Shown here one piece after another: positions 8,760 through 17,720 of a stretch of DNA of 40,286 nt. The stretch covers positions 16,894 to 57,179 of the forward strand of contig OMVX01000013.1 of assembly GCA_900314605.1 (NCBI GenBank), written 5' to 3'. Positions within the stretch are counted from its first letter, which is position 1, and every line of letters starts with the position of its first letter. The DNA is from an uncultured Methanobrevibacter sp. (GTDB lineage Archaea > Methanobacteriota > Methanobacteria > Methanobacteriales > Methanobacteriaceae). Position numbers and translations under genes: made by a program. The notes under the pieces are model-generated. The model was not told the origin of the DNA. It worked only from the letters and a program-made list of their open reading frames with translations, and searched no databases.

Positions 8760-9539
8760 ATGGGAGAAACTATAGCAATTATGAATCAAAAAGGAGGTTG
8801 TGGTAAAACTACAACCGTTGTAAATCTTGCTACATCACTTGCTGTTATGGGGAAATCCGTTCTTATTGTAGACATGGATCCTCAAGCTAATGCAACTACT
8901 AGTTTTGGTATTGATAAAACAGATTTAGAATATACTATCTATTCTGCTATTAGTGGAGAAGTTTCTATTAAAAAAACAACTTTCCCTACATTTATTCAAA
9001 ATTTATATATTATACCAAGTAATATTTCCTTAAGTGGTGTTGGCGTAGAATTAAGTAAATTAGAAAATTATCATATAATTTTAAAAGATTTACTAGCGGA
9101 TGTTAAAGATTTATTTGATTATATTTTAATAGATCTTCCACCATCCCTAGGTATTATTACTATTAATGGTTTAGTAGCTTCAGATACTGTTATTATTCCT
9201 ATACAAGCAGAATATTATGCTTTGGAAGGAGTTGCAGATTTAATAAATACTATTGACTTAGTAGAAAATAGATTAAACAGTCCTACCCCTATTAAAGGAA
9301 TTTTATTAACCCTTTATGATACAAGGACAAGATTAAGTAAAGATGTACACGAAGAGTTATTGAAATATTTTGGTGGTAAAGAAAAATTATTCAAAACTGT
9401 TATTCCAAGAAATATACGATTGGCTGAAGCTCCTAGTCATGGAAAACCATGTATTATTTATGATTATGAAAGTCCAGGAACAGAAGCTTATATTAATTTA
9501 GCTCAAGAAATTTTAGATATGGAAAATAAGGAGGCATAA
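8760..9539 (+). CDS. ParA/Soj-family partition ATPase
   Basis: This 259-residue cytoplasmic ATPase belongs to the ParA/MinD superfamily, which forms ATP-dependent dimers on DNA and moves or positions chromosomes, plasmids or protein clusters. The deviant Walker A motif KGGCGKTT is at residues 11-18 with the signature Lys11 and catalytic Lys16. VDMDPQANATTSFG follows at 37-50, and Walker B LIDLPPSLG is near 124-132. GGAG nine bases upstream of the ATG fixes the start. The next gene starts one base after the stop and has its ribosome binding site inside this gene's last codons, so the two are translationally linked. There is no membrane-targeting helix at the C-terminus, which argues for Soj/ParA rather than MinD. 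Confidence 0.9.
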   Translation: MGETIAIMNQKGGCGKTTTVVNLATSLAVMGKSVLIVDMDPQANATTSFGIDKTDLEYTIYSAISGEVSIKKTTFPTFIQNLYIIPSNISLSGVGVELSKLENYHIILKDLLADVKDLFDYILIDLPPSLGIITINGLVASDTVIIPIQAEYYALEGVADLINTIDLVENRLNSPTPIKGILLTLYDTRTRLSKDVHEELLKYFGGKEKLFKTVIPRNIRLAEAPSHGKPCIIYDYESPGTEAYINLAQEILDMENKEA

Positions 9540-9540
9540 A

Positions 9541-10041
9541 ATGTCTAAAAATCGAAACCCGGGATTAGGTCGTGGATTAGACTCTCTCATTCCTAATAAA
9601 TATTATAATGACGATTTTGATGCTAATTCTGCCCAATCCTTAGAAGATATGTTAGATGATCAATCAGAAGATTCTACTTCAAATCAAGAAAATGATACTA
9701 AAGAAGTTACAAATTCATCTGAAAAAGAAAACATCGACAAACAAAAGGATAATGCTCAAAAACCTAAAGAAAATGAAAATTCTTCTAATAATAATACTAT
9801 AAAAGAAGAAAAACCAGTTCAAGAAGATTCTGTTGTACAAAAACATGTTGAAGAAGTTTTAGAAATTGTACGAAAAAACCCTAGAATTACTCTCTGGTCT
9901 GTTCATTCTTCTGCAGTTTTTAGATATTTAAGAAAAACTCAACCAGAGTTTAGTATTAGTAATGAAGCTTCTTCTTTAATTGATGAAGTTGTTTCTCAAA
10001 AATATCCTGAAATTTGGCAATTATTTGAAGATGATTTATAA
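9541..10041 (+). CDS. ParA partner with ParB-type GLGRGL motif, no ParB core
   Basis: This 166-residue protein begins like ParB/Spo0J, with GLGRGLDSLIP at residues 8-18, the segment that in ParB contacts ParA and stimulates its ATPase. The rest is different. Residues 25-95 are acidic, Asn/Ser/Lys-rich and probably disordered, and residues 96-166 form a compact helical domain (RITLWSVHSSAVFRYLRK, then a conserved-looking EASSLIDEVV). I see no ParB CTP-binding GERR-type motif and no helix-turn-helix. GGAGG lies seven bases before the ATG. The sequence shows a ParA-coupled partner; that it binds DNA, membrane or another cargo through the C-terminal domain is inference. Confidence 0.75.
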   Translation: MSKNRNPGLGRGLDSLIPNKYYNDDFDANSAQSLEDMLDDQSEDSTSNQENDTKEVTNSSEKENIDKQKDNAQKPKENENSSNNNTIKEEKPVQEDSVVQKHVEEVLEIVRKNPRITLWSVHSSAVFRYLRKTQPEFSISNEASSLIDEVVSQKYPEIWQLFEDDL

Positions 10042-10087
10042 ATTTTTCTTTTTATTTTTAATTATTTACTAAATACTTTTTTTTTAT

Positions 10088-11203
10088 TTAGAAATTATCT
10101 AATGCAGACTGATAATTTCCTTTTATTTTAATATAAGGTTCAGCTCTTGATGTTACCACACCTATCTTTTTTAAATCATTTATACTGTTAAACCCTTTTT
10201 TATTTCTTATATCTATAATACGTCGTGCTGATTTAAGTCCAATACCCGGAACTCTTATTAGTTCATTAAAACTAGCATTATTAATTTCTATTGGAAATAT
10301 ATCCATTTTACTTGCAGCTAGAATTTTCGGGTCTTCTTCAAGGGAAATATTGTTATCTTCATTAAAGACTAATTCTTTAGCTTTAAATTTATATTCATTT
10401 AATAATGCATCTGCATGATATAATTGATTTGTTCTTTGTGGATTACAGTCACATTTACTTTCTAGTTCTGTTTCTTCCATTGATATAAACGGTGAAAAAT
10501 AAGTTCTTTTTAATTCTGTCTTTTTATATATTTTTTCCATTCTTTTTAAAATTTCTAAATCAGTTTCATCGTTTGCTCCTACTATTAATTGTGTTGTAGG
10601 TCCTGATGGACATAAGTTTTTGTCTTTTTTATATAATGAATTTACCCAACTTAACCTTTTTAATATATCTTTGTTATAATCCTTTGTTGATGCTATTTGG
10701 CTCAAACCATCAGAAGATGCAGCTTCTATATTTATACTTACCCTATCTGCAAGTTTCATAGATCTTTTAATAGAATCTTTACTTGCACCAGGGATAATTT
10801 TCAGATGTATATAATCTTCATATCCATAGTTTTTTCTTAATATATTACAGGTTTCTACCAGTCTTTCCATTGTATTATCTATAGTATCACTTACTCCACT
10901 GCTTAAAAATAAGCCATTTACTATTCCTTGATTATAATATCTAATAAAAATCTTAGCTATTTCATTAGGTTCTAGTTCTATTCTTGTAAAATCTCTTTGG
11001 CACTGATTTAGACAATATTTACAATCATTTTTACATTTATTTGTCATTAATGTTTTAAATAATGGTATTATACAACCATTCTTTCCAGTAGCAGGATAGA
11101 TACCAGGTAGATTTACATCTGATATTCTACTATGATTTTGTGAATCACATAAATCAAACTGTGCACTATCAGATAATACTTTAGTTTTTTTTAAACTGTC
11201 CAT
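10088..11203 (-). CDS. Radical SAM protein with C-terminal helix-hairpin-helix (UDG-linked type)
   Basis: This 371-residue protein is probably the family described as a putative DNA modification/repair radical SAM protein, often encoded beside a uracil-DNA glycosylase-like gene. The cluster motif CX3CX2C is Cys57, Cys61 and Cys64 (CKNDCKYC), just after a conserved Cys44. A helix-hairpin-helix DNA-binding motif is visible near residues 310-345 (LIRVPGIGLKSARRI). No glycosylase gene is next to it here. The start has only a weak ribosome binding site (TTTGAT), and the gene runs divergently from cfbB with a 113-base gap. Confidence 0.85.
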   Translation of the reverse strand: MDSLKKTKVLSDSAQFDLCDSQNHSRISDVNLPGIYPATGKNGCIIPLFKTLMTNKCKNDCKYCLNQCQRDFTRIELEPNEIAKIFIRYYNQGIVNGLFLSSGVSDTIDNTMERLVETCNILRKNYGYEDYIHLKIIPGASKDSIKRSMKLADRVSINIEAASSDGLSQIASTKDYNKDILKRLSWVNSLYKKDKNLCPSGPTTQLIVGANDETDLEILKRMEKIYKKTELKRTYFSPFISMEETELESKCDCNPQRTNQLYHADALLNEYKFKAKELVFNEDNNISLEEDPKILAASKMDIFPIEINNASFNELIRVPGIGLKSARRIIDIRNKKGFNSINDLKKIGVVTSRAEPYIKIKGNYQSALDNF

Positions 11204-11316
11204 AATATCAAAAATTTAATTTTTTTCAATATTAATTATAATATTCTTATTAATTTATTAATTATTAGAATATTTTTAATAAACTTTTAATAATATTATT
11301 TATACTATCTATATAT

Positions 11317-12756
11317 ATGAATATTGTATTAGCTGGAACTGGTAGTGCAGTTGGAAAAACAACTATTTCAACTGGAATAATGGGTGCCCTTTCTAAGGAA
11401 AAAAATGTACAACCATTTAAAGTAGGTCCTGATTTTATTGATCCTTCTTATCATAGTTTAGCTACTGGTAATATTAGTAGAAATTTGGATTCTTTTTTTA
11501 TGAATGATTATCAAATAAATAAATGTTTTAAAAGAGGTTTAGAATTATCAAATTCCAAATATGGAATTATTGAAGGGGTTAGAGGTTTATATGAAGGTAT
11601 TAGTCCTACTGGAAATGTAGGTAATACTGCTTCTATTGCTAAATCTTTAAATGCTCCTGTTATTCTTATTATAGATTCTAGAAGTTTAGTTAAAAGTGCA
11701 GCTGCACTTGTTTTAGGTTTTAAATCTCTTGATTCTGATGTTAATATTCAGGGTGTTATTTTAAATAAGGTGAAAGGTAAAAAACACTATCTTAAAACTA
11801 AAGAAGCTATAGAATCTTTAACCAATACTCAGGTTATTGGAGGTATACCTCGAAATGAAGATATAGAAGTTCTTCAACGTCATTTAGGTCTCGTACCAGC
11901 TCTTGAAAGAGATAATATTAAAAATAATATTGATAAATGGGTTGAAGTTGTAGAAAATTATATTGATTTAGATGCATTAATCACTATTATGAAAGATTAT
12001 TCTGCCGACTCTAATAAAGCTATTAATAATCGTATTAATCAAAGTATTAAAAATAACTCATATAAATCAAGCATAGGGTTAAATGAGGATTATCGAAAAG
12101 AAGAATCTTTCCAATTATGGAATAAATCTAATAAACATCATTTAAAAATAGGTGTTGCTCAAGATGAGGTTTTTTCTTTCTATTATCAAGAAAATCTAGA
12201 ATCATTAGAAGATAATAATGCTAAAATTATAGAATTTAGTCCTTATAAAGATGAAGAAATTCCAGATGTTGATGGATTATATATTGGTGGCGGTTATCCA
12301 GAATTATTTATTAAAGAACTTCAATCTAATGAATCTATGAGAAAATCTATTTATGATTTCTATAAAAATGAAGGATATATTTATGGAGAATGTGGAGGAT
12401 TAATTTATTTAAGTAATTCTATTGATAATTATAAAATGTGTCAGGCCTTACCATACTCTTCTTTTATGAATAAACATGTTCAAGGTCTATCTTATACTAT
12501 TGCTAAATCTTATCAAGATAATATTATATCTTCTAAAGATGAAATTATAAGAGGCCATGAATTCCATTACACATCTATTAAAACTGATGATAATGCACAA
12601 TTTGCTTTTAATGTTTTAAGAGGTAAAGGTATTGTAAATAATATGGATGGTTTAATTAGTAAAAATCTTCTTGCAAGTTACATTCATATCCATGCTTGTT
12701 CTCATCCAAATTTTGCTTATAATTTTACTACTAACATTTATGAAGATAAAAATTAA
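11317..12756 (+). CDS. cfbB: Ni-sirohydrochlorin / cobyrinate a,c-diamide synthase
   Basis: This ATP- and glutamine-dependent enzyme amidates the a and c acetate side chains of Ni-sirohydrochlorin (coenzyme F430 pathway) or cobyrinate (B12 pathway). The 479-residue protein has an N-terminal dethiobiotin-synthetase-like domain with P-loop [10 protein letters not shown] (residues 7-16) and [11 protein letters not shown] (36-46), and a C-terminal class I glutamine amidotransferase domain with GGGYPEL (324-330), nucleophile Cys359 in YGECGG and GHEFHYTS near 410. A variable, Asn/Lys-rich linker lies about 225-270. CfbB and CbiA are hard to separate by eye; in a methanogen the F430 role is the safer guess. 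No clear ribosome binding site precedes the ATG, so the mRNA may be leaderless. Confidence 0.85.
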   Translation: MNIVLAGTGSAVGKTTISTGIMGALSKEKNVQPFKVGPDFIDPSYHSLATGNISRNLDSFFMNDYQINKCFKRGLELSNSKYGIIEGVRGLYEGISPTGNVGNTASIAKSLNAPVILIIDSRSLVKSAAALVLGFKSLDSDVNIQGVILNKVKGKKHYLKTKEAIESLTNTQVIGGIPRNEDIEVLQRHLGLVPALERDNIKNNIDKWVEVVENYIDLDALITIMKDYSADSNKAINNRINQSIKNNSYKSSIGLNEDYRKEESFQLWNKSNKHHLKIGVAQDEVFSFYYQENLESLEDNNAKIIEFSPYKDEEIPDVDGLYIGGGYPELFIKELQSNESMRKSIYDFYKNEGYIYGECGGLIYLSNSIDNYKMCQALPYSSFMNKHVQGLSYTIAKSYQDNIISSKDEIIRGHEFHYTSIKTDDNAQFAFNVLRGKGIVNNMDGLISKNLLASYIHIHACSHPNFAYNFTTNIYEDKN

Positions 12757-13089
12757 TCTTCTTAATTTTTTTATTTGTTTATTTTCTTATTTTCTATTAG
12801 GTTAATAGTAAATATTAAATTTATTTTTTTAAAAAACAAGTTTAGAAAAGCTTTACTCTTCAATTATATCAAATTCTTATTTATAATTCCTTTTATATAC
12901 TTAATTAACAATTATTTTATACTTAATAACTAATTTTTATATTCTTAATTAACTAATTTTATTTCTTAATTAATCTTTTTTATATAATTATTATTAAATA
13001 TTAAAATAATTAATAAAAGCTTATATATTTTTATTTACTAATATTAATTAATTTTAATTTATTTAATTATAATTTTTAAGGTTATTTTC
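12757..13089. other. Intergenic region with 22-bp tandem repeat
   Basis: This 333-base AT-rich stretch separates cfbB from the glycan module. No gene is seen. It holds the short tandem repeat at 12900-12985, and AAGGTT at its end is the probable ribosome binding site of the next gene. Confidence 0.75.
12900..12985. repeat. About four copies of a 22-bp tandem repeat
   Basis: Units beginning CTTAATTAAC or CTTAATAAC start at 12900, 12922, 12944 and 12965, so the period is 22, 22 and 21 bases. Copies differ at several positions. It is separate from the heptad family, although a period near three heptads is notable. Confidence 0.7.
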
Positions 13090-14280
13090 ATGATTTTTGA
13101 TAAAATTAAAGACATTGATTTATTTCATCCTTATATATTAATTTTACTTATGATTATTTTTGTTTTAATTTCTTTACCTATTCATTTTACTAATTATTCT
13201 TTACTTCCTACTCCTTCCATTATATTATTCCTATATATTTTTTTAGGATTTTTATTTTACTTTTTAGGAATAATTTTTTCAAAATTATTATTTCATAAAC
13301 TTAATTTTATCAAAAAACTCAAATCTTTACAATTACATATATCTTCAGATAATTTAAATCATCAACCTATTCATAACTTTAAAGGATATTTAAAGGAGCT
13401 TCCTTTATATGGTAATTATTCAAAATTAGAACTATTTCTTGTAGCCTTAATTTTATTTACTTTACTTTTACAAGTCATTAATTTTTACTTTTTAGGAGGT
13501 ATTCCATTATTCAGTGGAATACTCAAAGGTAAAGCTGCTGGAAAATTATGGTTTATTTCTTTTATCTTGTTTTTACCTTCAATTAATATTTTACTTTCTA
13601 AATATAATCGTAAATCTCATTATTTATTATTAATTACGGGTATTTTTTTATTTGCACTAACTGGTTACAGAACCACTCCTATAGCTATCTTTTTAAGTAG
13701 TTTTATAACATTATATTATACTCGTAAGATTTCAACTAAATATATATTATTATTTTTAGGACTTATTTCAATTTTACTTTTATCAGTAGGTTTTATAGCT
13801 GTTAAATCAATTGAATGGCAACATTGGACTTTAAATCCTATTGAACTTATTTCCTATAGAGCAGCTTTTACTTTAAATATTTTAGATAAAGTTATACCTA
13901 TCCAAACTACTACACATGGTAATTTATTTTATTCTACTATTACAGGATATTTTACTCATACAGATCCTCGTATTTTAGTTGGACAAGCTGTTTTATCTCA
14001 AACTAAATCTATTACTTCTACCATATTAGGTCCATCTCTTTTAGATTTTGGAATAATTGGAATGATTATTCAAATGTTTTTTATCGGTTTAATCCTTAAC
14101 ACTTTACATACTATTCAATCCTACCAACATTATATTTCTACAGCATTTTATGGAATAATCTTATCACAATCTATTATTTGGATTGAAACCGGACCAACAG
14201 ATATAGTTATTTGGATTTTTTATCTTATAGCTATTTTAATCATTTTTTTTATTTTAAATAAATTAAAATTTATCAATTAA
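13090..14280 (+). CDS. Oligosaccharide repeat unit polymerase-like membrane protein
   Basis: This 396-residue protein is very hydrophobic with roughly ten or more membrane segments. The motif region GGIPLFSGILKGKAAGK (about residues 138-154) followed by LTGYRTTPIA (about 192-201) matches what I know of Wzy-like oligosaccharide repeat unit polymerases from methanogens. Such enzymes join lipid-linked oligosaccharide units at the outer face of the membrane. The next gene, 77 bases downstream on the same strand, is glycosyltransferase-like, which supports a surface-glycan role. A flippase is encoded at 18780-20336, but on the other strand. AAGGTT is the probable ribosome binding site. Confidence 0.65.
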   Translation: MIFDKIKDIDLFHPYILILLMIIFVLISLPIHFTNYSLLPTPSIILFLYIFLGFLFYFLGIIFSKLLFHKLNFIKKLKSLQLHISSDNLNHQPIHNFKGYLKELPLYGNYSKLELFLVALILFTLLLQVINFYFLGGIPLFSGILKGKAAGKLWFISFILFLPSINILLSKYNRKSHYLLLITGIFLFALTGYRTTPIAIFLSSFITLYYTRKISTKYILLFLGLISILLLSVGFIAVKSIEWQHWTLNPIELISYRAAFTLNILDKVIPIQTTTHGNLFYSTITGYFTHTDPRILVGQAVLSQTKSITSTILGPSLLDFGIIGMIIQMFFIGLILNTLHTIQSYQHYISTAFYGIILSQSIIWIETGPTDIVIWIFYLIAILIIFFILNKLKFIN

Positions 14281-14357
14281 TTTTTTCCATAATAATTTAA
14301 ATATTAGATTAAATCAAATTATCATTATAATACTTTTTTCTACTTGGGTTGGTTTAT

Positions 14358-15977
14358 ATGAAAAATTCTTCTAAATCTAATTTAAATAAGAATAATTACT
14401 CAAATCATCCTATTCTCCTAGAATTGAATATGACTCCAGAGGAGTTTGAAAAAAAATATGGTGTATCATTTGATGATTTTGAAAATGACGTAGATTTATC
14501 TACTCATCAATTATTAGAACAATTAGATTTATTAGAAGATGAAACTCAAGAAAAAAATAATTCTACTAAAGAAAAATCTAATTTAAAAGACCGCAAAAAA
14601 TTTTCTAATAAAAAAAATAATAAAAATTCTGATTCTAAAAAAAAGTCATCTTCTTATTTTTCTCTTTCTAAAACTTCTAATAATAAATATATCAATCAAA
14701 TTAAAGATATTGAAGATGAATCTATCAGTTCTGGTATTAGTAATGTTAGAACTTTTTTTAATCAAAATAGATATACAAAAGTTTCAGATAGGGAATTAGA
14801 GGAAGTAAGAACTATTGCTGTTGCTTGCGAACTTGCCCCTGCTAAAACACTTATTCCTATTTTAAAACTTATTAGAAAATTTGAAAAAGAAAATTCTTTA
14901 AATTGGAAAAAAACTCGTATTATCGGATTAGTTCATGGAGAAGGTGCTGAAGAATTAATTAAACCTTATTGTGATGATATATTTTATATTGGTCAAGGTA
15001 GAAGAGCCAATCGTTCTCGTAATTCTAAAATTAATCTTTTTAGATTAATTATTCAGGATATTTATAAGGCTACTATTGCTATGTCTGGAGAACAAATAGA
15101 TTTACTAATTACTTGTGGAAATGCAGGTGATGTTAGAAAATCTATTTATGCTGCTAGATTACTTCGTACTCCTGTTTTACATATAGAACAGGATATTTAT
15201 AATCCTATTGAATTTATATCTTATGCTAATCTTATAGTTACTACTTCTTTTGATAATGAGATTTACTTAAAAAAACAATATGGTCTTAAAAATGTTAAAA
15301 ATATTGGAGGATTTCCTCAGGCGGCTTATGTTCATAGTATTCTTAAATCTAATCAATTACTCAAAAAAGACGATATTATCAAACAATATGGTTTTGATCA
15401 TTATATTTTAGTAGTTTTAGGTGGAGATTTATCTTTAGATGATGTTCAAGATTTAATACCCTTGATAGATGGTTTTGATTATCCTACCTTAATTGCTCCT
15501 TATCGTTTTGATAAAAAATTTGTTGAAGATTTATCTAATTCTGATAAAGTTATTATTTTAGATAATTTTGTTGATGTTTTAAGTTTATCATATCATTGTG
15601 ATGCACTTATTTTTGGTGCTGGTATGGGTATGACAATAGAAGCAGGAGTTCTTAAAGTTCCTTCTGTTAAACTCTATGGTTTCCACCCATTCCATAGTAG
15701 TATAAATTTAGCAAAAGACATGAATATTCCTATAGTTCAGATATATGATATTCCTAATGTTTTACAAAAATTATATCCTCCCCAAGGAGATATTGTTCAT
15801 GATGGACAATTAGCAGCTTATAAGGTTGTTAATTTAATTAATAATTTTGATTACTCCCTTAAAAAAGGAGATTTTTTATCTACAATTAAAATTTGGAGAG
15901 CTCGATCCAGATTTAAAAAATCTAGAAAACGTTCTTTTTCTTCTAAATTTAAAAAATTTTTTAAAAAATCTAAATAA
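14358..15977 (+). CDS. GT-B-like glycosyltransferase/epimerase-fold protein with disordered N-terminus
   Basis: I place the start at ATG 14358 (539 residues) because GGGTTGG lies just upstream; an in-frame TTG nine bases earlier is the only longer option. Residues 1-130 are Lys/Ser/Asn-rich and look disordered. From about 150 the protein resembles the two-Rossmann fold of UDP-GlcNAc 2-epimerases and GT-B glycosyltransferases: ACELAPAKTLIPIL, GLVHGEGAEE, LITCGNAGDVR, and a C-terminal half with VVLGGDLS and the nucleotide-site-like FGAGMGMTIEAGVLKVP. The last 30 residues are strongly basic (RSRFKKSRKR and similar), as in peripheral membrane enzymes. The fold assignment is moderate; the substrate is unknown. 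Confidence 0.55.
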   Translation: MKNSSKSNLNKNNYSNHPILLELNMTPEEFEKKYGVSFDDFENDVDLSTHQLLEQLDLLEDETQEKNNSTKEKSNLKDRKKFSNKKNNKNSDSKKKSSSYFSLSKTSNNKYINQIKDIEDESISSGISNVRTFFNQNRYTKVSDRELEEVRTIAVACELAPAKTLIPILKLIRKFEKENSLNWKKTRIIGLVHGEGAEELIKPYCDDIFYIGQGRRANRSRNSKINLFRLIIQDIYKATIAMSGEQIDLLITCGNAGDVRKSIYAARLLRTPVLHIEQDIYNPIEFISYANLIVTTSFDNEIYLKKQYGLKNVKNIGGFPQAAYVHSILKSNQLLKKDDIIKQYGFDHYILVVLGGDLSLDDVQDLIPLIDGFDYPTLIAPYRFDKKFVEDLSNSDKVIILDNFVDVLSLSYHCDALIFGAGMGMTIEAGVLKVPSVKLYGFHPFHSSINLAKDMNIPIVQIYDIPNVLQKLYPPQGDIVHDGQLAAYKVVNLINNFDYSLKKGDFLSTIKIWRARSRFKKSRKRSFSSKFKKFFKKSK

Positions 15978-16059
15978 TTTCTTTAATCTATTATTTTTAT
16001 TCTAACTTTTTTTATATTATTTTTTTTTAAATTCTATCCCCTATTTATCAAAAAATATA

Positions 16060-16097
16060 TTTATTATATATAAATTTTTTGATTTGTTTTAAACAAA
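16060..16097 (+). promoter_or_regulatory. mtd promoter: TATA box and adjacent palindrome
   Basis: A TATA-like element (TTTATTATATATAAA, 16060-16074) is followed by a perfect 7-bp inverted repeat TTTGTTT-T-AAACAAA at 16083-16097, close to the expected transcription start. The ATG is at 16140 with GTGAT as ribosome binding site. The palindrome position would suit a repressor, but no regulator is known to me for it. Confidence 0.45.
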
Positions 16098-16139
16098 AAT
16101 ACTTAATAAGTTACTATATATAATTAAATATGTGATATT

Positions 16140-16970
16140 ATGGTTGTTAAAATCGGAATTATCAAAAGTGGTAATATTGGTGCTTCACCAGTATTAGAAC
16201 TCTTACTTGACGAAAGAGCAGATAGACCTAACATTGATGTTAGAGTATTTACTTCTGGTGCAAAAATGAACCCAGAACAAGTTGAAGATGTTGTCCCTAA
16301 AGTTAAAGACTTTGATCCTGACTTCTGTATCTTCACTAGTCCTAACCCAACTGCACCAGGTCCAGCAAAAGCTAGAGAATTATTATCTGCTATGGACGTT
16401 CCTGCATTCATCATTGGAGATGCTCCAGGTAAACGTGCAAAAGATGAAATGGATGAACAAGGTATTGGATACATCATTGTAGAAGCTGATCCTATGATCG
16501 GTGCTAGAAGAGAATGGTTAGACCCTACTGAAATGTCTTCATTCAACGCTGATGTTATTAAAGTATTAGCTGCTACTGGTGCTTACAGATTAATCCAAAA
16601 CACTATAGATGCTGCAATTGCTGATGTAGAAGCAGGTAAATCTGTAGAATTACCAAAATTAGTTATTAATGCTCAAAAAGCTGTTGATGCTGCTGGATTT
16701 GCAAATCCATATGCTAAAGCTAAAGCTTATGCTGCATATGAAATTTGTGCTAAAGTTGCTGATATCGACATGAAAGGTTGTTTCATGATGAAAAATTATG
16801 AAGAATACTTACCTGTCGTAGCTGCTGCTCACGAAATGGCTACTGTAGCTGCTCATTTAGCTACCGAAGCAAGAGAAATTGAAAAATCCAACGATACCGT
16901 TTGCAGAACTCCTCACATGGGTGACGGTTCTACCGGTTCTAAAGTTGAATTAATTTCAAAACCTCAATAA
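16140..16970 (+). CDS. mtd: F420-dependent methylene-H4MPT dehydrogenase
   Basis: Mtd reversibly oxidises methylene-tetrahydromethanopterin to methenyl-H4MPT with coenzyme F420, a core C1 step in methanogens. The 276-residue length is normal and the whole sequence is characteristic: KIGIIKSGNIGASPVLELLL at the N-terminus, TSPNPTAPGPAKARE, IGDAPGKRAKDEM, EADPMIGARREWLDP and the C-terminal TPHMGDGSTGSKVEL. Codon use differs from most neighbours, with many AAC, TTC, ATC and GAC codons in an AT-rich genome, which suggests high expression. It has its own TATA box and a hairpin terminator. If the organism is Methanosphaera, which reduces methanol with H2, Mtd would mainly supply C1 units for biosynthesis (inference). 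Confidence 0.98.
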   Translation: MVVKIGIIKSGNIGASPVLELLLDERADRPNIDVRVFTSGAKMNPEQVEDVVPKVKDFDPDFCIFTSPNPTAPGPAKARELLSAMDVPAFIIGDAPGKRAKDEMDEQGIGYIIVEADPMIGARREWLDPTEMSSFNADVIKVLAATGAYRLIQNTIDAAIADVEAGKSVELPKLVINAQKAVDAAGFANPYAKAKAYAAYEICAKVADIDMKGCFMMKNYEEYLPVVAAAHEMATVAAHLATEAREIEKSNDTVCRTPHMGDGSTGSKVELISKPQ

Positions 16971-16980
16971 TTTTAATTTT

Positions 16981-17018
16981 TAGTAGTTTTTAACTACTAC
17001 CTTATTTTTATTTTTAAT
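16981..17018 (+). terminator. Hairpin terminator of mtd
   Basis: TAGTAGTT (16981-16988) pairs with AACTACTA (16992-16999) across a TTT loop, ten bases after the mtd stop, followed by CCTTATTTTTATTTTT. A similar ACCTTATTTTT tail follows the ilvC hairpin. Confidence 0.75.
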
Positions 17019-17115
17019 ATAATCAATTTTTTAATATTTTTTCATATAACCTTATTTTAGAACAATTGTTTTAAATAATTTAATACTATTTTAATTAAAA
17101 AAAAGTTATTTATTT

Positions 17116-17694
17116 TTATAATACTCCTTTTGTACTAGGTATTTTATCATGTTCTATTATACATGCATCATGCATTGATTTTGCAAAAGCTTTAAACAGT
17201 GCTTCTGCTTTATGGTGGTCATTTTCACCAATTGATTTTCCATATAGATTTATTTTTGCTCCATTTGTAAAAGATTCTAAAAAGTGTTTTATATTATCAC
17301 TTGTTAAATCCCCTATTTTTTCATTTTTAAAGTTTAAATCTAAATTACAGTAACTACGTCCGCTTATATCTATTGCAACTGTTGCTAATGCATCATCCAT
17401 TGGAACAGTCCTATCAGCCATACGTCTTATTCCTCTTTTATCACCTATTGCCTCAAGGAAACTTTCACCTAATATGATTCCAATATCTTCTACTGTGTGA
17501 TGATCATCTACTTCAATATCTCCATTTGCCTTTATTTTCAAATCCATCAAACTATGTTTAGCAAATGATTCTAACATATGATTTAAGAAATTAATACCTG
17601 TATCAATATTATAGGAACCTTCTCCGTCTATGTTTAATTCTAATATTATATTAGTTTCATTTGTTTTCCTTCTATTTTTCACATTTCTTGACAT
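17116..17694 (-). CDS. hisB: Imidazoleglycerol-phosphate dehydratase
   Basis: HisB removes water from imidazole glycerol phosphate in step six of histidine synthesis. The 192-residue stand-alone form is typical of archaea. Metal-ligand motifs are present: [22 protein letters not shown] and [21 protein letters not shown], which mark the two internal repeats. GTGAT lies just before the ATG. It is the last gene of a minus-strand run and starts 26 bases after the small ferredoxin gene; other his genes are not in the window. Confidence 0.97.
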   Translation of the reverse strand: MSRNVKNRRKTNETNIILELNIDGEGSYNIDTGINFLNHMLESFAKHSLMDLKIKANGDIEVDDHHTVEDIGIILGESFLEAIGDKRGIRRMADRTVPMDDALATVAIDISGRSYCNLDLNFKNEKIGDLTSDNIKHFLESFTNGAKINLYGKSIGENDHHKAEALFKAFAKSMHDACIIEHDKIPSTKGVL

Positions 17695-17720
17695 ATTATC
17701 ACTATAATTTTTTTAGTTAT

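Noticed and set aside
16124-16546. 140-residue reading frame antisense to mtd
   Set aside because: mtd is unmistakable on the other strand; the antisense frame is a by-product of its codon use and has no ribosome binding site.
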